Shown: positions 8,795 to 17,168 of the stretch, piece by piece | Position numbering within the stretch: position 1 is the first letter of the stretch | Layout: each line of letters opens with the position of its first letter | Source: DAIMFL01 sp964372215 | GTDB taxonomy: Bacteria; Pseudomonadota; Alphaproteobacteria; Dongiales; Dongiaceae | Assembly: GCA_964372215.1 (NCBI GenBank) | Contig: CAYJQC010000017.1 | Span: forward strand, 1 to 64,000 | Direction of reading: 5' to 3' | Length of the DNA stretch: 64,000 nt | Position numbers and translations under genes: made by a program | Notes under the pieces: generated by a model | Told to the model about the DNA's origin: nothing | What the model saw: the letters and a program-made list of their open reading frames with translations, nothing else | The model's database searches: none

Positions 8795-10099
8795 ATGGTC
8801 GACATGCGTTCCGCATTCCTGGGGATCAAGTCGCCGAACCCGTTCTGGCTGGCCTCGGCGCCGCCTACCGACCGCGAGGTCAACGTGACCAGGGCCTTCA
8901 AGGCTGGCTGGGGGGGCGTGGTCTGGAAGACGCTGGGCCTCGATCCCCACGTGGTGAATGTGAACGGCCCGCGCTACGGCGCGATCCACAGCGGCGACCG
9001 CCGCCTCATTGGATTCAACAACATCGAGCTGATCTCGGATCGCCCGCTGCAGGTCAATCTGGACGAGATCAAGCTGGTGAAGCGGGCCTGGCCCGACCGG
9101 GCGCTGGTCGTCTCGCTGATGGTGCCCTGCGAGGAGCTGGCCTGGAAGACCATCCTGCCGATGGTCGAGGAAACCGGGGCCGACGGGGTCGAGCTCAATT
9201 TTGGCTGCCCCCACGGCATGTCGGAGCGCGGCATGGGCTCGGCGGTCGGCCAGGTTCCCGAATACGTCGAGATGGTGGCCCGCTGGTGCAAGCAGCACAC
9301 GCGGATGCCGGTCATCGTCAAGCTGACCCCCAACATCGGCGACATCCGCCAGCCGGCGCGCGCGGCCAAGCGCGGCGGCGCCGACGCGGTGTCGCTGATC
9401 AACACCATTAACTCGATCATGGGCGTCGACCTCGATGTCATGGCACCGGCGCCCCATACCGACGGCAAGGGCACCCATGGCGGCTATTGCGGCCCCGCCG
9501 TCAAGCCGATCGCCCTCAACATGGTGGCGGAGATCGCCCGCGACCCCGAGACCCGCGGCCTGCCGATCTCGGGCATTGGCGGCATCAACGTGTGGCGCGA
9601 CGGGGCCGAGTTCATGGCGCTGGGCGCCGGCAACGTCCAGGTCTGCACCGCCGCCATGACCTATGGCTTCAAGATCATCGACGAGCTGGTGGACGGGCTG
9701 GGGACCTGGATGGCGCATAAGGGCCACGAGCGGCTCGACCAGTTCGTCGGCGCCGCCGTGCCCAACGTCACCGACTGGCAGTTCCTGAACCTCAACTACG
9801 TGGTCAAGGCGCGCATCGACCAGGACAAGTGCATCAAGTGCGGCCGCTGCCACATCGTCTGCGAAGACACCTCGCACCAGGCCATCACCAGCACGGTGAA
9901 CGGCGCGCGCCGCTTCGAGGTGATCGATGAGGAATGCGTCGGCTGCAACCTCTGCGTCAGCGTCTGCCCGGTGCAGGACTGCATCACCATGGAGCGTCTG
10001 ACCGCCGGCACCGATCCGCGCACCGGCCGAAAGATCGACCCCGCCTATGCCAACTGGACGACCCATCCCAACAACCCGATGCGGGTCGCGGCGGAGTAG
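8795..10099 (+). CDS. preA: NAD-dependent dihydropyrimidine dehydrogenase, subunit PreA
   Basis: The catalytic FMN subunit (434 aa), partner of PreT. Residues 1-about 310 form the dihydroorotate-dehydrogenase-like barrel (ELNFGCPHGMSERGMGS, KLTPNIGDI). The C-terminus carries two 4Fe-4S motifs (Cys346/349/352/356 and the cluster starting at Cys381). The start has GAGGAGGAG directly upstream. In the loop aligned to the catalytic Cys671 of mammalian DPD (G-M-G-L-A-C-G-Q) this protein has Val151 (G-M-G-S-A-V-G-Q), which from memory also occurs in other bacterial PreA proteins. Convergent with the TetR genes. Confidence 0.93.
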   Translation: MVDMRSAFLGIKSPNPFWLASAPPTDREVNVTRAFKAGWGGVVWKTLGLDPHVVNVNGPRYGAIHSGDRRLIGFNNIELISDRPLQVNLDEIKLVKRAWPDRALVVSLMVPCEELAWKTILPMVEETGADGVELNFGCPHGMSERGMGSAVGQVPEYVEMVARWCKQHTRMPVIVKLTPNIGDIRQPARAAKRGGADAVSLINTINSIMGVDLDVMAPAPHTDGKGTHGGYCGPAVKPIALNMVAEIARDPETRGLPISGIGGINVWRDGAEFMALGAGNVQVCTAAMTYGFKIIDELVDGLGTWMAHKGHERLDQFVGAAVPNVTDWQFLNLNYVVKARIDQDKCIKCGRCHIVCEDTSHQAITSTVNGARRFEVIDEECVGCNLCVSVCPVQDCITMERLTAGTDPRTGRKIDPAYANWTTHPNNPMRVAAE

Positions 10100-10143
10100 G
10101 AGTTGCCAGGCCTCGCCGAGCCGCTGAAACATCTCCGCTGTCG

Positions 10144-10241
10144 TCGCCGGGCCTCATCCTGAGCTTGTCGAAGGATGACCCGGCGATCCATTCCGCAGTT
10201 CGCGCGAGAGGATGAATGGATGCGCGGGTCAAGCCCGCGCA
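10144..10241. repeat. Two intergenic palindromic repeats between convergent preA and tetR
   Basis: The first element (about 10144-10186) pairs CTCATCCT with AGGATGA around GAGCTTGTCGA and is flanked by CGCCGG/CCGGCG. It is the CTCATCCTGAGCTTGTCGAA type found in many alphaproteobacterial intergenic regions. The second (10221-10241) is TGCGCGGG-TCAAG-CCCGCGCA. Both could fold as bidirectional terminators for the facing genes. The rest of the 176-bp gap holds nothing recognisable. Confidence 0.75.
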
Positions 10242-10275
10242 AGACAAGAGATTTGAAGTTGCCGGCTATGAGTTG

Positions 10276-10941
10276 CTAATTCTCGCCCGTCGAGCGGCCG
10301 CCATGCAGACCGTTGCACAACAGCGCGTAGACGTTGCGCTTGGCCTCGGCGAAATATCGGGCATCGAGCTCGTCGACGCCCTTGATCGCACTGATCTGAA
10401 CCGCGAAGTCGGCGTAGTGCTGGGTCATCGCCCAGATCATGAACACCAGGTGGTAGGGGTCGATCGGAGCGATCCGTCCCGCCGCGGCCCAGCGCCGGAA
10501 CACCTCGGCCTTCTCGTCGACCAGCCCCCGCACCCGGGTCTGGAGCAGGTGCGACAACATCGGCGCGCCCTGCAACACCTCGCTGGCGAACAGCCGCGAG
10601 GCCTGCGGATGGCTACGCGACATGTCGATCTTGGCGTCGACATAGCGGTGGATCTCGATATCGGGATCACCGGCGGGGTCGATCGCCTCGAGCGGCTGCA
10701 GCCACATCTCCAGGGTCCGGCTCAGCACGGCGAGATAGAGGTCCTTCTTGCGCCGGAAGTAGTAGTGCAGGTTGGGCTTCGACATGCCCGCCTTGTCGGC
10801 GATCTGGTCGACGGTCGCACCGCGGAAGCCGTAGGCCGAGAACACCTCCAGCGCGGCATCGAGAATGCGTTCGCCGTTCACTTCCTGGATGCGGGTGCGC
10901 TTCTTGGTCTGGCGAGCGCGGGCGCTGTCGATTTGCTGCAT
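10276..10941 (-). CDS. TetR family regulator, RutR-like (copy 1)
   Basis: A 221-residue TetR repressor. The N-terminal helix-turn-helix (ILDAALEVFSAYGFRGATVD...GMSKPNLHYYFRRKK) spans about residues 23-70. The C-terminal domain resembles RutR, the pyrimidine-responsive regulator (YHLVFMIWAMTQHYADFAVQ). The start at 10941 begins MQQIDSARARQ. It lies 14 nt downstream of a second, clearly related regulator, so the pair is probably co-transcribed. The context (preTA, ureidopropionase, hydantoinase) and RutR-like operators in the region make control of pyrimidine breakdown the likely job. Confidence 0.85.
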   Translation of the reverse strand: MQQIDSARARQTKKRTRIQEVNGERILDAALEVFSAYGFRGATVDQIADKAGMSKPNLHYYFRRKKDLYLAVLSRTLEMWLQPLEAIDPAGDPDIEIHRYVDAKIDMSRSHPQASRLFASEVLQGAPMLSHLLQTRVRGLVDEKAEVFRRWAAAGRIAPIDPYHLVFMIWAMTQHYADFAVQISAIKGVDELDARYFAEAKRNVYALLCNGLHGGRSTGEN

Positions 10942-10955
10942 TGGGTCCTGTCCGG

Positions 10956-11615
10956 TCACCGTGTGGCGCGGATGCCGCGCAGGAGGATCTCGGTCACGGT
11001 GCGCTTGGCCTCCTCGAATTGTTCGTCCGAAAGCTCCGCACCCCCGTTCAAGGTCATGATCTGGTGCCCGAAATCGGCATAGTGCTGGGTCGTCGCCCAG
11101 ATCATGTAGAGCAGGTGGCGCGGGTCGACCGGGGCGATCCGCCGCTCCGCGATCCAGCGCTCGATCACCGCCACCCGGGAGGCAGTCCATGCGCGCAGCG
11201 TCGTTTCGAGATAGTCCTGGATGATCGGCGCGCGCTGGATGATCTCGTTGGCCCAGACCTTGGAGCCCAACGGGGTGCTGCGCGAGATATCCATCTTGGT
11301 GTGGATGTAGCGGGTCAGGGCCTCGACCGGGTCGTCGCAGTCGTCGAATGAATCGGCCGCCTGCAGCCAGATGGTGAAGATGTTGTCGATGATCCGACGA
11401 TACAGGCTTTCCTTGGTTGGAAAATAGTAGTGCAGGTTGGCCTTCGGGATGCCGGCGCGCTCGGCGATCCGGCTGGTGGTCGCGCCGGCGAAGCCGTACT
11501 CGGCGAACACCTCCTCGGCAGCCGCCAGGATGGCGCGCTCGTTCTCCTCGCGGATCGCGGCCTTGTGGCCGTTGCGTCTGGTCGCTTGCAGGCGCATGCG
11601 AATCTCGGGTCTCAT
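10956..11615 (-). CDS. TetR family regulator, RutR-like (copy 2)
   Basis: A 219-residue paralogue of the neighbouring regulator, with matching HTH (ILAAAEEVFAEYGFAGATTS...GIPKANLHYYFPTKE) and effector-domain landmarks (HLLYMIWATTQHYADFGHQI), but clearly diverged. An in-frame ATG at 11597 is an alternative start. Its promoter region contains a near-perfect RutR-type palindrome at 11666-11687, about 50 bp upstream, so autoregulation and divergent control of the ureidopropionase gene are likely. Two RutR homologues side by side could bind different ligands (for example a pyrimidine and a downstream ureido compound); that is inference. Confidence 0.85.
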   Translation of the reverse strand: MRPEIRMRLQATRRNGHKAAIREENERAILAAAEEVFAEYGFAGATTSRIAERAGIPKANLHYYFPTKESLYRRIIDNIFTIWLQAADSFDDCDDPVEALTRYIHTKMDISRSTPLGSKVWANEIIQRAPIIQDYLETTLRAWTASRVAVIERWIAERRIAPVDPRHLLYMIWATTQHYADFGHQIMTLNGGAELSDEQFEEAKRTVTEILLRGIRATR

Positions 11616-11665
11616 CGTCGGGCAGATTGCAGTTGACCGTTGTCGCCGGTTGCATCAGGATTCAG

Positions 11666-11697
11666 ATCCTGACCGATTGGTCAGGATATCTTGACCA
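11666..11697. promoter_or_regulatory. Putative RutR-type operator plus half site, divergent promoter region
   Basis: A 22-bp palindrome (11666-11687) with core TGACCGATTGGTCA (11670-11683), matching the E. coli RutR consensus core TGACCA-NN-TGGTCA at all but one defined base. A half site TTGACCA follows at 11691-11697. It lies between the leftward tetR pair and the rightward ureidopropionase gene. The rest of the 363-bp interval (11616-11978) shows no gene; the GTG of the next gene is preceded by GGAAGGGGAGAG. Confidence 0.65.
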
Positions 11698-11978
11698 GCA
11701 AGTTTCCGCGATAGGGAACTGTTCGGCCAAGACAAAAATTGTCCGCCCGCCGGCGCCATTTCGGGTGCCGCGACAATGGTGGGCGTGCAGGGCGGGGAGA
11801 GCGCTGCCAGGTCGAAGGCCTGCGCCGGTGCGGCGCAAGCGCAGCGCGTGAGAGGAGGGGCGCCGCCGGGCGCCCGACGATCACGCGGCTCGCGATCCTT
11901 CGCCTCTGGCATCCGGCGCCTCCCGAGGTTTCACGACGCCGCGGCCAGGGGCGCGGCAGAGGGAAGGGGAGAGCGAAC

Positions 11979-12845
11979 GTGGCCAAGCTGCGAGCCGGAT
12001 TGATTCAGATGGCGCTCAAGGGGGACACCTCCATGAGCCCGGCCGAGATCCGCGACCGCATGATCGAGGCGCATCTGCCGCTGATCGCCGAGGCCGGCCG
12101 CCAGAAGGTCCAGGTGCTGTGCTTCCAGGAGGTCTTCACCCAGCCCTATTTCTGCCCGAGCCAGGATGCCAAGTGGTACGCCGCCGCCGAGCGGATTCCC
12201 GATGGTCCCACCGTGAAGCTGATGCAGGATCTGGCCAAGCAGCATCGCATGGTCATCGTGGTGCCGATCTACGAGGAGGAGATGCCGGGCGTCTACTACA
12301 ACACCGCGGCGGTGATCGACGCCGACGGCAGCTATCTCGGCAAGTACCGCAAGACCCACATCCCGCAGGTCGCCGGATTCTGGGAGAAGTTCTTCTTCAA
12401 GCCCGGCGCCTCCGGCTGGCCGGTGTTCGACACCGCCTATTGCAGGCTCGGCGTCTACATCTGCTATGATCGGCACTTTCCCGAAGGCTGGCGCGCGCTG
12501 GCGCTGAACGGCGCCGAGTACATCGTCAATCCGTCGGCCACGGTCGCCGGTCTCTCCGAGAATCTCTGGAAGCTGGAGCAGCCGGCTTCGGCGGCGGCGA
12601 ACGGCGTCTATATCGGCGCGATCAACCGCATCGGCACCGAGGCGCCGTGGAACATCGGCGAGTTCTACGGTCAGAGCTACGTCGTCAACCCGCGCGGGCA
12701 GATCGAGAAGTCCGCCAGCCGCGACCAGGACGAGCTGCTGGTGCACGATCTCGACATGGCGATGATCCGCGAGGTGCGGAACACTTGGCAGTTCTTCCGC
12801 GACCGCCGGCCGAGCACCTACGGCCCGCTGGTGGAACTGAACTGA
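11979..12845 (+). CDS. Beta-ureidopropionase / N-carbamoyl-beta-alanine amidohydrolase (nitrilase superfamily)
   Basis: A 288-residue C-N hydrolase catalysing the last step of reductive pyrimidine degradation: N-carbamoyl-beta-alanine to beta-alanine, CO2 and ammonia. The Glu-Lys-Cys triad is visible as Glu51 (CFQEVFTQPYF), Lys125 (KYRKTHIPQ) and Cys162 (GVYICYDRHFPEGW). The GTG start at 11979 gives the standard family N-terminus (LRAGLIQMALKGDTSMSPAE) and has a strong purine-rich SD; the frame is open further upstream without similarity. Under the divergent RutR-like operator. Confidence 0.9.
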   Translation: MAKLRAGLIQMALKGDTSMSPAEIRDRMIEAHLPLIAEAGRQKVQVLCFQEVFTQPYFCPSQDAKWYAAAERIPDGPTVKLMQDLAKQHRMVIVVPIYEEEMPGVYYNTAAVIDADGSYLGKYRKTHIPQVAGFWEKFFFKPGASGWPVFDTAYCRLGVYICYDRHFPEGWRALALNGAEYIVNPSATVAGLSENLWKLEQPASAAANGVYIGAINRIGTEAPWNIGEFYGQSYVVNPRGQIEKSASRDQDELLVHDLDMAMIREVRNTWQFFRDRRPSTYGPLVELN

Positions 12846-12872
12846 AGCTCCGATGGCAGAGACATGTGCGTC

Positions 12873-12975
12873 GCCCTCACCCCAACCTTCCCACATTCGC
12901 GGGAGAGGGGGCGCTGTTGCGCGCTTTGGGCTCGGTAGCTCCCTCTCCCCTGAGGGGAGAGGGTGGGGTGAGGGC
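12873..12975. repeat. Intergenic palindromic repeat between ureidopropionase and ABC genes
   Basis: Outer arms GCCCTCACCCC (12873-12883) and GGGGTGAGGGC (12965-12975) are exact inverse complements. Inside, 12941-12963 is a perfect 11+1+11 palindrome (CCCTCTCCCCT, G, AGGGGAGAGGG). It resembles the CCTCTCCCC-type mobile intergenic elements common in proteobacteria and may attenuate read-through in this 165-bp gap. Confidence 0.75.
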
Positions 12976-13010
12976 AGTGCGCGAGCCTATCAGTGTTGCG
13001 GATTCCACGA

Positions 13011-13853
13011 ATGAATGAGGCGACGGTGACTAGGTCCGTCGAACGAGCCGCGCCGCAAACTGCGCCGCAGCTCGGGCGCCGCGTCGTCGACATCCGCGAT
13101 CTCGGTCTCACCTTCCAGACCGCGGACGGGCCGGTCTATGCCCTGAAGGACGTGAACCTGCAGATCGAGCAGGGCGAGTTCGTGTCGTTGATCGGTCCGT
13201 CCGGTTGCGGCAAGACAACGCTGCTCCGGGTCATCGCCGATCTCGAACGCGCCACCGGCGGCACGATCGAGGTGAACGGCATGACGCCGGCGGAGGCGCG
13301 TCAGAAGCGCGCCTACGGCTACGTGTTCCAGGCGGCCGCGCTGTATCCCTGGCGCAACATCGAACGCAACATCACCCTGCCGCTGGAGATCATGGGGGTG
13401 CCGGCGGCCGAGCGGCGGGCGCGCGCCGCGAAGTACGTGGATCTGGTCAATCTCAAGGGCTTCGAGAAGAAGTTTCCCTGGCAGCTTTCGGGCGGCATGC
13501 AGCAGCGCGCCTCGATCGCCCGCGCCTTGTCGTTCGATCCCGACCTGCTGCTGATGGACGAGCCGTTCGGCGCGCTCGACGAGATCGTGCGCGACCATCT
13601 GAACGAGCAGCTGCTCGAGCTCTGGGACCGCACCGGCAAGACCGTGGTCTTCGTCACCCATTCGATTCCCGAGGCGGTGTTCCTGTCGACCCGGGTGGTG
13701 GTGATGTCGCCGCGGCCGGGCCGCATCATCGACGTGATCGAGACCGGCTTTCCGCGCGACCGCACCCTCGACATCCGCGAGACGCCGGAGTTCCTGAAGG
13801 TCGCGCACCGCGTCCGCGAAGGCCTGCGCGCCGGGCACGGCTATGACGACTGA
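13011..13853 (+). CDS. ABC transporter ATP-binding protein (SsuB/TauB-type, pyrimidine-cluster importer)
   Basis: A 280-residue ATPase of the nitrate/sulfonate/hydroxymethylpyrimidine importer class. Walker A is GPSGCGKTT, signature LSGGMQQR, Walker B LLLMDEPFGALD, H-switch VTHS. The ATG at 13011 was chosen over an in-frame GTG at 12993; neither has a good SD. Overlaps the first permease by 11 nt. Its position between ureidopropionase and hydantoinase argues for uptake of a pyrimidine, dihydropyrimidine or hydantoin rather than a sulfonate. Confidence 0.88.
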   Translation: MNEATVTRSVERAAPQTAPQLGRRVVDIRDLGLTFQTADGPVYALKDVNLQIEQGEFVSLIGPSGCGKTTLLRVIADLERATGGTIEVNGMTPAEARQKRAYGYVFQAAALYPWRNIERNITLPLEIMGVPAAERRARAAKYVDLVNLKGFEKKFPWQLSGGMQQRASIARALSFDPDLLLMDEPFGALDEIVRDHLNEQLLELWDRTGKTVVFVTHSIPEAVFLSTRVVVMSPRPGRIIDVIETGFPRDRTLDIRETPEFLKVAHRVREGLRAGHGYDD

Positions 13854-14766
13854 CGCGCTCACCGTTGCGCCGGCAGGCCCGTCAGTGATCGCGCGCATCG
13901 GGCGCGGGCGGGCGCTGCCGATCGCCACCGTACTGCTGGTGGTCCTGGCGGTCTGGTACGTCGGGACGGTGCTGCTCAATGCTCCATTGCAGATCGACCA
14001 GTTCGAGCGCGACGGTATCGCCTGGACGAACCGGGACCTGATCGCCGCCACCATGGAAATGGAACGGCCTATCCTGCCCGCGCCGCACCAGGTGCTGGTC
14101 GAGATGAAGCAGACCATCCTCGACCTGCGCCCGACCTCGAAGCGCAGCCTCGTCTATCATTCTTGGGTCACCCTGTCCTCGACCCTGCTTGGCTTCGCCA
14201 TGGGAACCGCGGTCGGCATCCTGCTCGCCATCGGCATCGTCCACGTGCCGACGCTCGAGAAGAGCCTGATGCCCTGGATCATCGCGTCGCAGACCATCCC
14301 GATCCTGGCGATCGCGCCGATGGTCGTGGTAGTGCTCGGCGCGATAGGGCTCAAGGGCCTGGTGCCCAAGGCGATCATCTCGATGTACCTGTGCTTCTTT
14401 CCGGTCGCCATAGGCATGGTCAAGGGCCTGCGCTCGCCGGACGCGCTGCAGCTCGACCTGATGCGCACCTACAGCGCCGGCGGCTGGCAGACCCTGCGCC
14501 TGCTGCGCTGGCCGGCCTCGGTGCCGTTCCTGTTCGCCAGCCTCAAGGTCGCGATCGCCATCAGCCTGGTGGGCGCCATCGTCGGCGAGTTGCCGACCGG
14601 CGCCCAGGCGGGCTTGGGCGCGCGCCTGCTCACCGGCTCCTATTACGGCCAGACCGTGCAGATCTGGGCCGCGCTGCTGACCGCCGCGGCGCTGGCGGGC
14701 GCCATGGTCGGCGCCGTCGGGCTGATCGAGAAGGCGGTCGCCCGGGCGATGGGAGGGCAACCGTGA
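13843..14766 (+). CDS. ABC transporter permease 1 (SsuC/TauC-type)
   Basis: A 307-residue permease. Residues about 20-40 form the first membrane helix, then a periplasmic stretch, then five further hydrophobic segments. The ATPase-docking loop is DLMRTYSAGGWQTLRLLRWP. Begins inside the ATPase gene and ends in a GTGA overlap with the second permease. Importers of this class often use one permease as a homodimer; two tandem permease genes suggest a heterodimeric channel. Confidence 0.88.
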   Translation: MTTDALTVAPAGPSVIARIGRGRALPIATVLLVVLAVWYVGTVLLNAPLQIDQFERDGIAWTNRDLIAATMEMERPILPAPHQVLVEMKQTILDLRPTSKRSLVYHSWVTLSSTLLGFAMGTAVGILLAIGIVHVPTLEKSLMPWIIASQTIPILAIAPMVVVVLGAIGLKGLVPKAIISMYLCFFPVAIGMVKGLRSPDALQLDLMRTYSAGGWQTLRLLRWPASVPFLFASLKVAIAISLVGAIVGELPTGAQAGLGARLLTGSYYGQTVQIWAALLTAAALAGAMVGAVGLIEKAVARAMGGQP

Positions 14767-15899
14767 ACCGGCGGCCCGACGGATTCGGCGTTGCCGCCAT
14801 CGGGCTCCTGATGGCCGCAATGATCCTCGACGCCACCACGATGCCCGGCCTCCGGCTGACCGCCGCGCTGCCGGGCTCCGGCCTGCCGTTCGTCCTGGTG
14901 GGTGGACTCGGCCTGTGGACGGCTTGGCGGGCGCCGCGCCATCTGGGCGGCGCGCTGCTGCTGCTGGCCGGCGTGGCGCTGGCCGCGATCTGCGCCTGGG
15001 ACGCGGTCTACGATCCGGCGCTGCGCGGCAGCGCCGGCCCGGCCTTCTGGGCCTATGTGCTGGCGACCTGGGCGCTCGCCTGGCGCGCCATCGACCTGGT
15101 CGCGATCCAGCGCCGGGTCGATCGGGCAGGTCAGCGCGGGATCGACCTGCTGGTGCCCGCCGCCTTCGGGCTGTGGCTGGTCTTCCTGTGGGAGATGGCG
15201 GTGGCGGGGTTCGGCGTACCCCAGGTGCTGCTGCCGGCACCGAGCATGATCACCGAGCGCTTCGCCGGCTCCCTCGGCATCCTCGGCGCCGATTTCCGCC
15301 AGACCTTCCTGAAGGCGGTGCTGGCGGGCTACGCCATCGGCTGCGGCGCCGGCTTCGTGGTCGCCGTCCTGGTCGACCGCGTGCCGTTCCTGCAGCGCGG
15401 CCTGCTGCCGCTCGGCAACCTGATGAGTGCGCTGCCGATCGTCGGCGTCGCGCCGATCATGGTGATGTGGTTCGGTTTCGACTGGCCGTCGAAGGCCGCG
15501 GTCGCCGTCATCATGACGTTCTTCCCGATGCTGACCAACACGGTGGCGGGCCTGGCGGCGGCGCAGCGCATCGATCTCGAGCTGCTGCAGTCCTATGGCG
15601 CCGGCTACTGGCAGACCCTGTGGAAGCTGCGCCTGCCGGCCGCGCTGCCCTTCATCTTCAATGCGCTGAAGATCAATTCGACGCTCGCGCTCATTGGCGC
15701 GATCGTGGCGGAGTTCTTCGGCACGCCGATCGTCGGCATGGGATTCCGCATCTCCACGGAGGTGGGGCGGATGAACGTGGACATGGTGTGGGCGGAGATC
15801 GTCGTCGCTGCGCTCGCCGGGTCCGCCTTCTTCGGGGCGATCGCGCTCCTGGAAAGAACTTTCACCTTCTGGCACCCCTCGTACCGTCGCAGGGCCTAG
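14763..15899 (+). CDS. ABC transporter permease 2, with N-terminal membrane extension
   Basis: A 378-residue permease with GTG start overlapping the previous stop (GTGA). The first 125 residues form four or so extra hydrophobic segments (LMAAMILDATTM, LLLLAGVALAAICAW) before the canonical permease core begins (DLLVPAAFGLWLVFLWEM...VPQVLLPAPSMI). The docking loop is LELLQSYGAGYWQTLWKLRLP. The core is larger and more typical than that of permease 1. It would pair with permease 1, the ATPase and the binding protein downstream. Confidence 0.87.
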   Translation: MNRRPDGFGVAAIGLLMAAMILDATTMPGLRLTAALPGSGLPFVLVGGLGLWTAWRAPRHLGGALLLLAGVALAAICAWDAVYDPALRGSAGPAFWAYVLATWALAWRAIDLVAIQRRVDRAGQRGIDLLVPAAFGLWLVFLWEMAVAGFGVPQVLLPAPSMITERFAGSLGILGADFRQTFLKAVLAGYAIGCGAGFVVAVLVDRVPFLQRGLLPLGNLMSALPIVGVAPIMVMWFGFDWPSKAAVAVIMTFFPMLTNTVAGLAAAQRIDLELLQSYGAGYWQTLWKLRLPAALPFIFNALKINSTLALIGAIVAEFFGTPIVGMGFRISTEVGRMNVDMVWAEIVVAALAGSAFFGAIALLERTFTFWHPSYRRRA

Positions 15900-15964
15900 G
15901 GCGCCGCCTGGATACGCGAGAGTCTTGGCTTGTTGTCTTGGATTGAAACTTGGGAGGCGAACAG

Positions 15965-16972
15965 ATGAATAGACTAGCATTGACAATGGCCGCGCTGGCG
16001 CTCGGCCTGTCGGCCACGGCGGCGCTGCCGACCGCAGCCTCGGCGGCGGACGCGGTGACGCTGCAGCTCAAATGGGTGACGCAGGGGCAGTTTGCCGGCT
16101 ATTACGTCGCCAAGGACAAGGGCTTCTATGACGAGGAGGGCCTCGACGTCACCATCAACCCCGGCGGCCCCGACATCGCGCCGCCGCAGGTGATCGCCGG
16201 CGGTGGCGCCGACGTGATCATCGACTGGATGCCGGCCGCGCTCGCCTCGCGCGAGAAGGGCGTGCCGCTGGTCAACATCGCCCAGCCGTTCAAGCGCTCG
16301 GGCATGATGCTGACCTGTCGCAAGGACACCGGGATCTCCTCGCCGGAGGACTTCAAGGGCCACACGCTGGGCGTCTGGTTCTACGGCAACGAGTATCCGT
16401 TCCTGAGCTGGATGGCCAAGCTCGGCATCCCGACCGACGGCAGCGCCGACGGTGTCAATGTGCTGAAGCAGGGCTTCAACGTCGATCCCCTGCTGCAGAA
16501 GCAGGCCGACTGCATCTCCACCATGACCTACAACGAGTACTGGCAGGTGATCGATGCCGGGATCTCGGCCGATGACCTGGTGGTCTTCAAGTACGAGGAC
16601 CAGGGGGTCGCGACCCTCGAGGACGGGCTCTATGTGATGGAAGACAAACTCAAGGACCCGGCCTTCGTCGACAAGATGGCGCGCTTCGTGAGGGCCAGCA
16701 TGAAGGGCTGGGCCTGGGCGCGCGAAAACCCGAAGGACGCAGCGCAGATCGTGCTCGACAACGACGCGACCGGCGCCCAGACCGAGAAGCACCAGGTCCG
16801 CATGGTGGGCGAGATCAACAAGCTGACCGAAGGGTCCGACGGCACGCTCGATGAAGCGGACTACGAGCGCACGGTCCAGACCCTGCTCTCGGGTGGCTCC
16901 GACCCGGTCATCACCAGGGCCCCGGAAGGCGCCTGGACCCACGCGGTGACCGACGCAGCGATGAAGATGTAG
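15965..16972 (+). CDS. ABC transporter substrate-binding protein, NMT1/THI5-like
   Basis: A 335-residue periplasmic binding protein. The Sec signal peptide ends near ASAAD (residues 27-30), followed by the family opening (LQLKWVTQGQFAGYYVAKDK) seen in riboflavin/hydroxymethylpyrimidine-type binders. The ATG at 15965 has GGGAGGCGAAC upstream. It completes the importer encoded just before it. Members of this family bind planar N-heterocycles, which suits a pyrimidine or hydantoin ligand in this cluster; the exact ligand is inferred. An assembly gap begins shortly after its stop. Confidence 0.87.
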   Translation: MNRLALTMAALALGLSATAALPTAASAADAVTLQLKWVTQGQFAGYYVAKDKGFYDEEGLDVTINPGGPDIAPPQVIAGGGADVIIDWMPAALASREKGVPLVNIAQPFKRSGMMLTCRKDTGISSPEDFKGHTLGVWFYGNEYPFLSWMAKLGIPTDGSADGVNVLKQGFNVDPLLQKQADCISTMTYNEYWQVIDAGISADDLVVFKYEDQGVATLEDGLYVMEDKLKDPAFVDKMARFVRASMKGWAWARENPKDAAQIVLDNDATGAQTEKHQVRMVGEINKLTEGSDGTLDEADYERTVQTLLSGGSDPVITRAPEGAWTHAVTDAAMKM

Positions 16973-16989
16973 GGCGGACCGGGCGGGCC

Positions 16990-17130
<141 letters not shown>

Positions 17131-17168
17131 GCCGTTTCTGCAGCAAGTGGCCTGGAAGGGAGGACTAC

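Noticed and set aside
10276..11655. One 459-codon minus-strand frame covering both TetR genes
   Set aside because: Only codons from 10941 downward match a TetR protein; the rest is the wrong frame of the second regulator, which is a separate gene.
13011..16972. Aliphatic sulfonate or taurine importer (ssu/tau)
   Set aside because: The fold class is the same, but the binding protein resembles the NMT1/THI5 group and the genes sit inside a pyrimidine cluster without sulfonate-cleaving enzymes.
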